Positions 46,301 through 60,800 of a stretch of 64,000 bases of DNA are shown one piece after another. Within the stretch, counting starts at the first letter, position 1. Each line of letters begins with the position of its first letter. Below the pieces are notes generated by a model. It was not told where the DNA came from. It saw only the letters and a program-made list of their open reading frames with translations, and searched no databases. The stretch lies in contig JALIZF010001789.1 of the NCBI GenBank assembly GCA_029948255.1, positions 434,001 to 498,000 on the forward strand, given 5' to 3'. The position numbers and the translations under genes are program-made. The DNA is from Telmatactis stephensoni. Its lineage: Eukaryota > Cnidaria > Anthozoa > Actiniaria > Isophelliidae.

Positions 46301-49300
46301 TTGATACCGTTGCCTGCGGAGATAAGAGTTGGGTGTGAATTACCTTGTATGCTTCGCTGTCGGGTGATCCTTGTGAAGTGACGCAATTATCAAGAAAACG
46401 CTGGAAATAAAGTAAATAAATGTATTGATAATAGAATAAATAACTGGAAGAAAGGAAGGAGGGAGGGGGAAGGAAGGAAGGAAAGAAGGAAAGAAGGAAG
46501 GAAGGAAGGCAGGCAGGCAGGCAGGCAGGCAGGAACGAACTAACGAACGAACGAGCGAACGAGTGGAGAAGTGAACTAAGGAATTGCTAGATAGACGAGT
46601 GATTAACTGATCGACGAAAGGAAGGGTGGAGAGCATATTGCGTACTTACGTAACGCAAGCTAACTTTAAGGTAGATACGTTTACGTACCATGGCTACGTG
46701 TGGTAACCGCCTCACCAAAAGTTGCATTTGTCCTTCTGTTCCTCGAGCAGTGTGTCTTAGCGAAGCCTTCCATCTAGAAATAAGACATTTATTTGGTATC
46801 AGAATTCAATGTATTTCCTTCTAGGCTGTATTTCGTCTTACCTTTCGTGTTGTGCCAGTGCTATGGCAACCTCCGCGTGTTCGTTGCTCACTGCTACGTC
46901 CAGGACATTCTGGTCTTTAGCGTTGAGGGTAACTTTTTGGTCTTTTACAGACAACAGGTAACATACGATGTTGGCGTGTCCTCCTTGGGCCGCGAGATGC
47001 AATGCGGTGTTCTGAAAAAGGTAAAGCTATTACACCTATTTCAAAAAAGGTTGTCGTACCAGAGGTCTCAAGCCTACGCGACAAGACCGAAAAGGAGTAT
47101 GAGTAGTAGGTAAAAAAATCACTGATTTGTGTGGTTTTATAGCTTTAATAATCTCTATCCATACTCCCTTTCGGGTGAGTCGCCTATGTTTTTGCCGACA
47201 GCACTGGGGCGACCTGCTTTTTTCGGAAGATTTCATCCAATTGGTGGGCCACCGGAGAATCTAACAAAAGAAACTTTTGAAAATGATAATGACAACAATA
47301 GATTCTTTTGTTTTATCAAACCAATTAGATGACATCTTACGAGGAGGTACAGATTACCTGACAACATTAACTGAAATAGGTATATTTAAGGTCGGTAATG
47401 AACTCGTAACAGTTTTACAATGATAAACTTGAGGTCGACGGTGCGCACTTCACCCCCTCTCTTCATCAGTGCTCCGTTTTACGAGCATTTCAAGCACAAG
47501 CTACACGGAATGGAAAGAAGTCGAAACAAATGTGAGGTCACTGGGACTCAAATTCGGGATCTGTCGCCCAGAGGGCCGTGTACTTGGCTGACTTCTTTTG
47601 TTTTGTGGACCGAAGAGAAAAGAAAGCCAGCCCGGTTCATATAATCAGGCCCTAAACCCGCCGCACACGTCAAAAAACTGCGTGAGGAAACTGCCACGCG
47701 AGGAACTTAGCTCTGACCATTTCTTGCCGCAGATGTTGCATCTTTGGCTACGCGAGGCCAAAAATAGACCAGGTAAACGAGCACACGATGAGAAAAGTGC
47801 CTTGCGTGGCAGTTTCCTCACACAGTTTCTCAACGTGTGCGACGGGCTTAAGCCACTTCGTTGTTGATCAATTTTCATAACCTTATTGACTACTAAAAAG
47901 TTCTTCAAGAAGCAGCTTTTCTACATTACCATGTCTTTATCAACTTCGTTAATACATCGTGGTTTTGCTCGTAGAATAGTTGTTAATGACTTGAGCGAAC
48001 CCTTGGCTGCTGCATAGTGCAAAGCTGTTTTTCCATCCCTGTCTCTGGAAAGTAAAATATATGTTCGTAGTTTTTCTTGAAATTTCCTTTAAGACAAGCA
48101 CATACACCACATAGAGAAATATTTTCAAGGCTTTGTTTTAGTTCTGCAATTGCTGTTCTGTCAATTCCTGACGTCATTTTCAATCTGGCTGTAATTTTCA
48201 TCAGCTGAAAGACACGTTTTCAATAGAATATTCTCTGGTTGAGATCAGCACATCGTGGTCAAACATTGATCACCATTTGAAGCAGGTAATCATCAGCTGT
48301 TTGAAACTCAGCAATGTAATCCTTTAAAACCGTAACCCATACACACAGCTTAGCTATCATAAAACCTATATAATCTAGTCGTGTATCTACTCTTAGAAAA
48401 AATTAAACTGGTGAGCAATTTTTAAGTGCAACACACATGCATATTTTAACACTCCACCATTTACGTTTGGACGGACCGAAATCAAAAGGAAACTAAAAAC
48501 GGACTTGAGTGGACAACGTCTGAGTGTTCGTGCAGAAAATAGCAGAAATAAAATAGCGAATATCGTTTTTTATGGGGAAAGACGCGCCATTTTCCCGCCA
48601 ATTTTCTGACCACGCGCTGCAGTGCGCATCACCTATTCCCGCTAATTTTATAATCATGCACAGAACGCCTCGACCATTTCATGCCAATTTTTTCAACATG
48701 TATACAGTACATTCCTCACCAGAGTTGACCAGTGTCTTCTACCGTTTTAAAATACTCACTTGGTTACGTTAGCTTGGTTTTCTAGCAGCAAAGCCACCAT
48801 GTTGCTGTGCCCTTCCTCAGCAGCGCAGTGTAGAGGGGTTTTATCGTTCTCGTTGGTCATGTCGATTTGACGGAAATCACGTGTTTGAAGCAGTTTTTTC
48901 GCAATGTCGACCCATCCATACCTAGGGAATGGAAAATAACAAAAGTGTTCTCAGTAGAAGTGCTGTCTTTTCACTAGTGACATAAGCATAAGCACAAGCA
49001 ACATACACAGACTCAGTAATGTACTGCTCATCAGAGTTCTGAACTAAGCTTTACCTCGCTGCTAAATGAAGGGGTAGTTCTCCTTTATGATTACGTATTC
49101 TGGTGGAGTAACCGTGGTTGGTACTTTTTCGTGACCAACGTTGTTGTAACAGACAAACATTCTGGAATCATAGAGATTTAAAGAGAATAATACCATTTCA
49201 GTAATGTCACGAAATTGGAAAAAAAAACATGAGACAGATCAAGAAAAATGGATAATAAGACCATCGTCCAGTCTCCGTCTTCTAAAGAAATACGTTTTTA

Positions 49301-52300
49301 AATGAAGCAGTGGGTGTTTTTTTCTCCTCGTGCCCTTCCTCTTTCCCTCCCCATACAAGCCTCTCTCCCCATTTCCCTTCCCAAGTCCCCCAACCCTAAG
49401 CCTCGGCTACCAAATGAAATTCCCCTTTTGTATTCTCACCTTAAGAAATCCTCCTTGAGCAGCATAGTGTAAAGCAGTAGAACCTTGGTCATCTACGTCG
49501 TTCATCATTTCACGAATACTGACATGCTGTAGATAAATACCATAGGTAACATACATTAAAATGTCATTCATAACCAAGAGACTAAAACTCCATGCACGCC
49601 TTTATAAAAGCCTTCGTGAGCTAAATGTGACACGTTACGCCGCATTTGAGCTATTTTTAGAACTCGTTCCGGTCTCCGCTTTATTTAGAACAACTTAATT
49701 CGGCCCTCGTTGCCTGTGAAAACTTGGTAACTGGTCAGGGAAATTATTTAAAACATTCAGTGCGCGCAAGTGGCTCGCGGTCGCAAAGCACATTCTTAAA
49801 ATACCCAAATGCGTGACAACCACGTCATATAACGTAACGCGCGTGTCTAAATGTGCCTGGTCACACTTTCCAGGGACCCGTTTCTCAGTAAAAAAACCGA
49901 CAATTATTGGGCCCGTTAATTTACGAGAAAATTTAAGGGAAAATTAACGGCAGTGCGCGCGCACCCGTAAACTTGCCTGTAAAATCATAGAAATTGAAAA
50001 TAACGTGTGCTTCAAGAAACACCAGTAAACTTTATCGGGTAAATAGTTATCGGGTCTCTCGAGAAACGAGCCCCAGCCCTTGCTATATCTTTGTTAATCT
50101 GTCCCGGGTTACTGACCAAAAGGCCGAGAACTACGGGTGCCAACCTTTACCTTAAGTAAAGCTGCTAGAGTCTCAGAGTGTCCCACAGCACAGTGTATAA
50201 CGGTTCTACTTCGAGCGTCTTGAATACTTGTATCAGCGCCATGTTCTATTAGTAGTTCTACAGCGTTTGTACAACCACGTGATGCAGCCACTAGTAAGGG
50301 GGTACGTTGTTCATTGTCCAGGTCATTGATTTCTATACCCTATGAAAATAGAAATAACTTTTTATTTGAGAGTCCAGTGTGTTCTAGTGCTTGCGCACTA
50401 ATTGGGAGACACACACACATACACACTACCACTGCATTCTAATATTCTATGCACATAACTCTCAGCTCACTAGTTCGATTTTACTAAAGGAAAACTAGAG
50501 GACCCGGAATATAAAACCCCTGACAGCAAGAAGAGAACGAACTAAGAAACTCAAGTCAAATACCCGGGAACCTAACCTGGGATCACATAGGTGACAGACC
50601 GACACCCTCACCACTCGGTCACTCTTCGTCCCTTCTTTCATTCACGTATTTACTCATTTATTCACTCTTTCGTTCTTTCGTTCGTTCATTCCTTCTTTCA
50701 TCAATCCATCCGTTCGTTCGTTAATTTATTCATCATGATAATCTTATGCTGTTGATAGCGATGATAGTCTTGTTGTTGTTAAAAGTGAGATTATTCAATT
50801 TAACATTAACTAACAGTCTTTATTTATAGACAGAAGCCAATTTAGCTTTCGCTAATCTTCCATTGGGCCGTCTTTCATCTCACACTCACTACCTCTACAT
50901 TGAATATTTTGCATACAACGCTCAACTCACATGTTGATTTTTGCTGAGGGAGGAAAAACCGGAGAACCCGGAGAAAAAGCCCTCGTGCAAGGGAGAGAAC
51001 AACACATCTAACAAACTCTACTCACATGTTGCATCCGCAGGGCTCGAACCAGTGACTCCGACCCGTTGACCACAGCGGTGAGAGGCGAACGATGTTACCG
51101 CTAGCACCACCCATGCCACCCTATTAAGATATCCACGTTACCTGTGCAATCAGAAACTTTATAATTTCGACATGATCATACATCGCTGCCCTGTAAATAC
51201 AGATAAAACACCACCATCAGTTGATGAAAAACATTCGGACATTTTTTCGCGAATTTTAACGAACAGCCTCGGATACTATAGCTACCGCTTCGTAACATTT
51301 TCGTCAACTCTCGCCAACATTTTTTTTACAAATTTTAACGAACAAACCTTGGACACTACCGATGAAACCTCGTAGCATTTTCGCCAGCTCTCGCTTGGCT
51401 CGGAAAATGTTCAAGAGACTTTCGCTAAATTTTCGCTAAACGTTTGTGATCATCGTCAGGCGACATTGCGCACGCTCGAAAATTCGGCGGGAATTCGTGG
51501 ACGCGTTCGTGTTTACAAATTAAAGTACCATCGATTCAGCTTTTGTGTATTAAGCAAATTTCTCGTGTATCATTTGGCCAGAGAAAGAGAACAACTAAAG
51601 CGATGCTTTAGGAAAAAATGCGCACTAACTTTTCCCGGTCAGCCTTAACTTTTAAGATTTACTAAACTTCCAATGGTTTTATTGAAAACTTCCGAGTATG
51701 CGCAATGCGTTTTTCACACGTGTCTCAAGAACAAGTTAATTTGACTTACTTATGTAAACACGTTAATCCTTGATTATCAGACAGTGAATATGAGTAGACG
51801 AAAGACACAGATTTTAGAAGAGCCTTGAGGATTTCAAATGAGCCGTAGGTACAGGCCATGTGGACAGCGGTCGTACCATCAGATTCCTAAACAAGACAAC
51901 AAATGAGAACGGATCAAAATGTGCGTACTGCGCAAGCTCAGAAAATTGAAGGACGCATCGTCGGCTTGCATAGAATATAAGCTTTTTCCCGCTAAAAAAA
52001 TTATCTGCATGGTAATCATCTGGAAAGATAATTTTTATTTATATGAAATGACTCAAATACGAATGTGACAAAATATTAATCCAGCTTTTGTCCGAAATCT
52101 GTCTATTACGCAAACTTCCGAACATTCGCAGTGTCCATTCTAGACTGCTGTTTTTTCACCTCGGTGACCCACTTTAATGTGGACTTACTTTTATCTTGTC
52201 AACTCTGGCTCCATAGTAAAGACAAATCTGAACCATCTAAAAAGGAAGGGACAGTTTTTATTTGCTTAAAGAAAAGTCTATAGAAAGCATAATAAAGACG

Positions 52301-54793
52301 AAAGGGCTTATTCAAACGCGAAATCAGTCAGTACGAGTCAACTTCTGTCTACTGGCTGTCAGGACATGTACACGCGTGCAATGCGCACAAGAGCAAAATT
52401 ACACAGGGCCTACTCATGCAAATGTTTCGCGCAGTTTTGCCTACAGACGTTGCTAAAATAGCCAAGTGAGAATCGAGTCTATCATGTAACAAAGAAATTA
52501 CGATAGCTGTATATGTCTCCTTTCAACTTCATCTTGCCATTAAAATTAACCTTTACAAATAGCGCTAAGGTGCGCTCAAGTGGAGCGCTCTAAAGCCACT
52601 TGTGTGCAAGTGGCAAAACCATACTGTCGCCCGCACGTAGACATAGCGGAAAAACAGCTAAGCGGCTGTTTTCATAATTTTTTCATAAACTGATAATGAA
52701 GCATGAAAAACTGGTACACTTCTACTGGTACTGGTACACTTCTACTGGTACTGGTACACTTCTACTGGCTTAAGTAAAAGCTTTTACAAAATCTTGTGAT
52801 ACTACAATAAAACTTCGCGGGGATATTTATTAAAACAATGATTTTTCTGCTGATCAAAATGTCACCTCTCTCAAAGTACAGGGCATTATATCTCAGAGAC
52901 GCATGTACCAAATTTTGATATTATTTGATAGTTTGTTCTTTGTGTCTAAAACGGCTTGTATGCAAAATATTGAGCTTTAAAACCATATGGTGTCCTTATA
53001 AATGGAGGCTGTTAAACGTTTTTCCGCCCTAGCTGTCGCGCACGTAACGTTGGGTGCACTGATTTAAAAATTAAGCTGCTATCGTACCTTAAGTTGACCT
53101 GTGTCCACTGCAAGGTGTAGTATAGTACTACCATTTTGGTCCACGTTGTAAAGCAGGTCTTCCATCTTGCAGCTCTTATTACTTTGAACTAAAATGTTAA
53201 AATAATGCAGAGTTAAGATCGACACTTCAGCGCTTTTTTTGCAAACTTACACGGAGTAAAAATATAATGTACTTTTTTAATTTCATTTTGTCTTTCTCTA
53301 TAACAATATCAGACTTTATCCAATGAAACTGTACTTGTATATATGAGCTTAACTAAGAACCTTACTCAAACGTTAATAGCAACCAACTCGAAAGCTTGAT
53401 GCTACTTTGGTTGCCATTCGCTAACAAAATATTTTTTTATCTAGTTACCGCATTATTAGCTTCTTCCATTTTTGTATTTATACAACTACTAAAGTGTAAA
53501 TAAAAACTGGAATTTGAATTTGAATTGGAGTAATACATCTGGGACCAGTTGCATCAAGCAATGGTCAGCAACGTTCCAATGGGCAAAATTTGGTGGATGT
53601 GTCGCAAATGTACTGTACTAAAGGTGCGATAATACGAGCAACAAAATCACTCAACTTGTCTCGCAACATTGCTGCGAGACGAGTTGAAGAGCGACGCTGC
53701 GCGTTTTTCCACCCGAGAACAAACTTGTCTCGCAACAAAATCATTTGTTGCAGGTTGAGAGAATCCTGTATTCTCATTGGCCGATAAAATCATTTGCTGC
53801 AACACGAGTTGAGTTGAGGTGGTAATACGAGCAACATTTTAAAATTTTGTTACAAGAAGTAGAACGACCTTCTACTTTCTGCAACAAAATTTCTCAACCT
53901 GCAACAAATAATTTTGTTGCGAGACAAGTTTGTTCTCGGGTGGAAAAACGCGCAGCATCGCTCTTCAACTCGTTTCGCAGCAATGTTACGAGACAAGTTG
54001 CACGATTTTGTTGCTCGTATTACCGGGCCTTAATGACTGATTGGTTTTTCATGGCATATACCATGGAAAATCCCAGGAGTCACTTGTATTTTCTAGTTTA
54101 CTGAGGCGAGCGCATATAGCTAATCCAATTAACGTTGTCGCTGAAAAAAGCCTAAAGCCTAAAACGTTAAGAGCAAAATCATAATTTTTCCCCTCTGTGA
54201 CATTATTGCTATAGGAATCTCACTGTATGCTTGCAAATTCTACAACTTGGACACTTATATATTCCTTAATTTCTAGATAACCTACAGTGAAGTTTGTTAG
54301 TACACAAAAGATATTTGAAAGGCTTTAGCCTTTAGGCTTTTTTCAGCGACAACGTTAATTGAATTAGCTATATACAAAGAGAATACAAGTGATGAATGGG
54401 ATATCCATGGTATGCCACGAAAAACCGTGGCATGACTATTTTATATCCCACACCATAGAAAATACATCCAATTACCACATATGTCTCATGGGAATACAGT
54501 TGAATACCACCGAAAATACAACGGCTTTCCTGCTTTCTGATTGGCTGTATTTTCTATGGTGTGGGATAAAATGTTGTATTTTCTTCCACATAGCAACGTT
54601 ATACATGAATTCAAACGATTAAAGTTCAACGTGTGTAATTTCACGAATGTACAAATCAACAACAGGAAACTTATCACACGGTATGTAGCTAGACGTAATT
54701 ATTATGTTGCTATTGTTGGTACAGTGCTGCTGCTGCTCTTGTAGAATGACTGCTGTTGCTGTTGTTATTGTTGACACAGCTCATGCTGTTGTT

Positions 54794-54855
<62 letters not shown>

Positions 54856-57800
54856 TTAATCAATAACGTTTTTGAAATACATAGAATTAAGAAATGTAAC
54901 GATATAAACTGAGCACGACGTTTCGGAGTCATCGTGACTCCATTATCAAGTGAAGATTATGTTGAGCAACAGAGTTCAATGAGTTCAACGTTTCTTAATT
55001 GAATTGTCATACAAACAGTTTAGCCCTTAGGGAATCTGATTGCACGTTTAAAGATGGTTGCTGTTTTTGAATAAACAACATTTCGTACAATAGACAATCA
55101 AATTTTGTTTTACACTTCTTAATCACTTGGATGTTATTGATTAAGTCCCCAGGGGCAGTTCCGTGATTGATCTTGTAGTGTTTACCGATAGCAGATTGAT
55201 TATACTTGTGTTCTTCAGCTCGTTCATGGAGGTGGCGCATGGTGTAGCCGATATAACTTGCATCACACAAGTCACATTTAAATTTATAGACCACGCGTTG
55301 TCTGTTAACGATGGATGGTTTCTTTTCCTGTGTCTTGAGCAGGTCGTTGATTTTGCGGCTCACGAAGACTGGCTGGATTGTTACCTTTGTCTTGTTAGAG
55401 AGGTCTTTTAATCGGTTCCTGACTATATTAGCTGAGCGTTGGTCCTTAAAGGGCAAAACAATCCTCACTGTGTTTTCGCTGTCTGTTGTCGATGGGTCTA
55501 CCCGTTCGTTGTTTTTGGAATCGACAAAGTGTTTGATAGCAGACTTGACCATGTGTTGTGGATATTTCAGCTTGGAGAACATTACTTCCAGTCGTTCACA
55601 TTCCTCAGTGAAATGTAACCATGATGATGATATACGGTATGGGCGTTCGAGCATCGTAGCTATGAGACTGCGTTTGTAGCGCACATCGACGTGACTTTGA
55701 TAGTGTAGAAGAAGACCGGTATTAGTTGGCTTGACATATACCCTGGTTTCGATGTTGGGTGCTCTGTTTAGCAGTTGTATGCCAAGAAAGGGCAGCATTC
55801 CATTTTTTTCCAGTTCCATTGTAAATTTCAGGGCCGGGTGGGTTTGATTAAGTTCTTGTAGGAACTGTTCTGCGTGATGCTTGTTGGGCATTATGGTCAG
55901 TGTGTCATCGACGTACCTTTTATAATACGCGGGTAACTTTCCGTTACGTTGGAGGATATCCTCGATGTGGCACATAAAGACGTTAGCAAGGAGTGGGCCG
56001 AGTGGGGACCCCATTGCAACTCCATCGATTTGCTCATATAACTGGTTATCAAATTGAAATAATTGATCTTTTGTTGCAATTGTTAACAGTTCGGCGAGTT
56101 CTGTTTTACTGATGTTGAGATCGTGGGTTGAATTGAACCAGTTGTTTTGGAAAGCCTTATCGGTTAAGAGCCCTATCGTTTCATCTAAGGGAATACTTGT
56201 GAATAGTGACGATACATCGTAAGATACCAGTATGTCACCTTGGTTGATCTTTACCTTGCGAAACTCCTCAGCAAACTTGAGTGTATCATGTATTGTGTGC
56301 TCATTAGAGGAAAGGGGCTTGAGTTTTACTTCCAACCACTTAGCCAGGTCATAGTTGTAGGTTCCACTGGCGGATAGGATGGGACGCATAGCAAGTGTTT
56401 CTTTGTGTGTCTTGGGAAGTCCGTAAAGATGGGCTAATCTTGATCCGATGGGACAGATAGTATCTGCTACGATCTTTGGGAGAATCCTACGAACAGTTGA
56501 ACAAATTGCTTTTTCTTTTTGTAGGAGAGGATGGTAGTATTTAGGGGGTCTACCCTTGCTCTTGGGTCTCTCGGAGGACACGGGTCTGAATTTGGAAAGG
56601 TCGTTCACTGATGCTTCCTTTAACAAGCGAAGATATTGTTTCTTGTCGAGAATTACAACTCCTGTCCCTTTATCTGGTTTCGTGATTACGATGTCGTCTC
56701 TCTTTTTTAATTCGTTGATGGCTGTTAGGAGAGATTTAGGAGGTTGTGGATTTTTGAACTGGATATAGTTGACTGCTACTGACTTTAGCGTTGCGGTGAC
56801 AAGTTCTCTTTGGTCGTTACTCATTGAACTCTGTTGCTCAACATAATCTTCACTTGATAATGACTCCGAAACGTCGTGCTCAGTTTATATCGTTACATTT
56901 CTTAATTCTATTATTCATTGTTGTTGTTTATTGTTGTCATTAACCTACCATGTCGAAAAAGACAATCTACAACCTCTTGCTCTCCTTTAATAACAGCCAA
57001 ACACAATGGAGTCCTATTGTTGATGTCCTTAGCTCTCACATCTGCACCTGCCATCAACTACACAGAAGTAAATGAAAGAAAAACAGCAATGAGTCACACT
57101 CTTAAACTAGCAAGGGAATAAAAACGTTGATGCTTGAGTAGTCTGATCTGTCCCACACTGTGGGCATACAGTATGTGACTGTGCCAAAGTCAGATCTGTG
57201 CAATTCCATACTGTATATATGACTGTGCTAGCTGGACTGTGTAAGTCTGATCTTTGCTATTCTATACTGTGCCATACTGTGTATATGACTGTGCAAGTCT
57301 GATCTGTGCTATTCCTTATTGTGTCGTGCTGTGTATATGAGTGTGCAAAAGTCAGATCTGTACAATTCCACACCGCATGTATGACTGTGCAAGTTAGATC
57401 TGTGCAATTCTATACTGAGTCACACTGTGTGCATATGACTACACAGGTCTGATCTGTGCTATTCCATAATATGCCATGCTATATTTGTGTCTGTGAAAGT
57501 CTGATATGTGTATCTGACTGTGCAAAATAAAATATGATCTAGCCATTCCATACTGCACCATGTTGATGTTATGACTATAAAGAAATCTGATCTGTAATAA
57601 TTTTCTATCTTATTGTGCCTGCTTTGTTTATATACGATTGAAAAAGTACAATCCATGCATGCCATTCCACACTGTGCCATACTCAGCTGTCACAACACTT
57701 TGATTGTTCCTATCCAATCAAAATACTGATCCTATCCAATCAAAATACATCACATCAAAAGGAACAGCATGGTACAGACATTTTTAGTCACATAAGAGAT

Positions 57801-60800
57801 GCTGTCTACTGATGTTTTCGCAGTCAAACAAAATCTTTGCAATATAGTTATATGTGATTACCAATAACTGACACATTTCCAGAGTAGATGCATGGTCCAT
57901 CTGGACTGCAACATGTAGAGCTGTTACTTTTTCTTTTCCGTTGATGTTTACATCTATCCGTGGATCCACAAGCAGTTCCTGTAGCAATAATGATACATGA
58001 TATTGTGATGATATTGTGCCAAATTATGATGGTGATGATGATGATGATGATGATGATGATTGGTGGTGAATTTGGAAGATAATATTAGTAATGACATCAA
58101 TGATGATATTACAATCTTCACAAACTCACATTATTGCCATTAATTTTTTGGAGTTGTGCACATGTGCTGATAACTTCAAATGCAACAATTTTGTGCTAAA
58201 AGTTGTGTACAAATATTATATTAAAGTTACCTTCAGAAGTCTTGGGCTGCCAATACGTACTGCACAATGAATAGGTGAGTCCTGTTTATGGTCAAGAACA
58301 GTAATCTTGGCTTTATGATCAAGGAGAAACTGAGTAGCTTCAAGCTGCTGCCCAAGAATTGCACAGTGCAGAGGTGTTTGGCCATAACTGTCTCTACCAT
58401 TTATATCTACGAGGAACATGATTACATATTACATACGTGTGCACATACTTTATACACATCCAAAGGTGTACATGCTTGTGTGTGTGTGTGTGGGGGGGGG
58501 ATTATTTTGGCATTGTCACAAAATCTCAAACTTTAGACATCGTGACATTATTTAGAAATGTATCCTTTACGCTTGGGATTCCTGTGTTACTTCAAAACAG
58601 GAATCCCATAAGAAAAAGTGTAGATTGAGACAACAACAATTTACAATAATTTTAATTTAAGAAAATGTTTTCAGCTGTCACTTTAAAGAACACTATCTTG
58701 GTATAGCCACTCCCTCATAGCTGTTTTACTTCAATCCTAAAAACACTAATAATACAACTTTTATAGCTTGCCTGTTCCATATTTCTGAAGATTTTTCATT
58801 GCCTCCAAGTTTCCAACAAAGGCAGAATGATGGAGGGAGTCTCTAGAGCGATCACGTTTAGCCTCTTTTGGGTCTTGCATGGTCTATGGCATAATCAGAC
58901 CATAAAAACTTTAGCAATAATACATGTATACTGTACATATATATACTAGAGATAAATGGACTATACTTTAGGTCTGATATCTGATTCCATCCTAGTCGTT
59001 CTCCTCAGAGACATTTCAGGGGTTTCATGGCAGACATGTTTGTGGTCAAAATAATAGTGATTTTCTTCCAAGAGAAATAATGTCTTTTGTTATTCAAAAA
59101 CTTTCTATTGTACTTGCCCACAAACATGGCTGAAATTAATGAAATCCATCTATTGAGAAGGAAAATGGTCCATGTCATCTAAGAATTAAGAGAAGTGTGC
59201 ACCCCCTGCACCCCTCTTCTAAATTTATCCCTGGTAATTCACTTATAAAGAGAATGCAAGACTTGATCAGACAGAGATATCAAATATTTATTTGTTCATC
59301 CATCCATCCATCCATCCATCCATCCATTCATTTGTTCATTCATTCATTATTTATTTCAAGATTTGCCCAAAGAAGGGTTAATATAGAATACAAAAAGGAA
59401 ATAAGGTCCCTTACACAAAGAGGTATTAAATACCAAAATATGGTATTCTCTGTTTTTGTATGTGCATGAAATGCCATATGCTTCAAAAAGTGGTAGAAAT
59501 TTGACATTTCCATCAATAATAAATAACTGATGCTGCTAGAAAAGGCAGATCAAATTCAAATATAATTTTGCGCCATAAGATTGTTAATTAATTTATCTCA
59601 AGTTTTAATAGAGAATGAAATATGTTTGAGAAATATACTAATTAAAGCTCTGGATAGAATGAAAATTATACAGGTAATTAGGATGGCTCTAAGCAGCCAA
59701 ATCTAATTTGCTAATAATAGATTGCATATATATTGTGGTTCAATTTTATCACTGGTTCAATTTTTATTCCCTTTGTTTTATACTCATTATCAATACATTA
59801 CCATGCCAAAACAAAGGAAAATAAAGTTTGAACAACGGATAAAACCAAACCACAACACATACAAGATGAAGTCTTTTAATGTATATTAATTTGCTCAACT
59901 ATAAGAATTTTATAATCAGACATTTTTTATAGACAGTCATATATATTGTCTCTTCATCATCTCTAGTCTATTGATCATTGCAAGCACAGGTGTCTATATT
60001 TATGCAGATTTAAAATTAAAAACAGTATACCAAAAACATGAATTAATATAGAGTATATCAATGAACAAATATAAAAATAAATAAATAAACAAATAAATAA
60101 ATAAAATAAAAACACTTACTGTAAGATAATAATAAAATTTATCTTAAAATTTCAGCATTTATAAATTAATAGGAATATTGCATGAACCATATGGTATTGG
60201 GTGTGTTTCACAGACTGTTCTTTATACTATTAATCATACAATCACACAGTGAATACAGAAATTAGGCACGAAAGAGGCAAAGTCAGTGATTATTGATCAC
60301 TGTACAGTAAGGCCAATACGAACAATGATGATGATGATGATGATGATGATAATGATGATTACGATATTCTTCAAGATAGAAAAGAAAAGAAGGGGAAAAA
60401 GGTGAAAAATGTGATCAAATTGATCATGAAAGCTCTTGTTAAAATGGTTGAAGAAAGTAGTCTTATACTTATCCAGCTTAATGTGGCTGTGTATTTTTAT
60501 GAGCAGTAGCAGACCCGTAGGGGTCAAAGGGGTCCACGGAACCCCCTCAAACAATAGAGTGTTATACACAATTGGGTTTAAGAAACGGAAACCCCCTTTG
60601 AAAAATCCTGGATCCGCTACTGATGAGTCATGGTGTTAACAATACAATTCAGCAGTATTAGCTGGCTATAGTTGACTAACAAATTTATTATCTACACAAT
60701 TCACCAAAAACATAAACCATTTTTCCATTTTTATCGCAATTTGTTTCAACTTTGAGCATGACAAGCAACGGAAAGCCAATCGAATGTTACTAACCCAATA

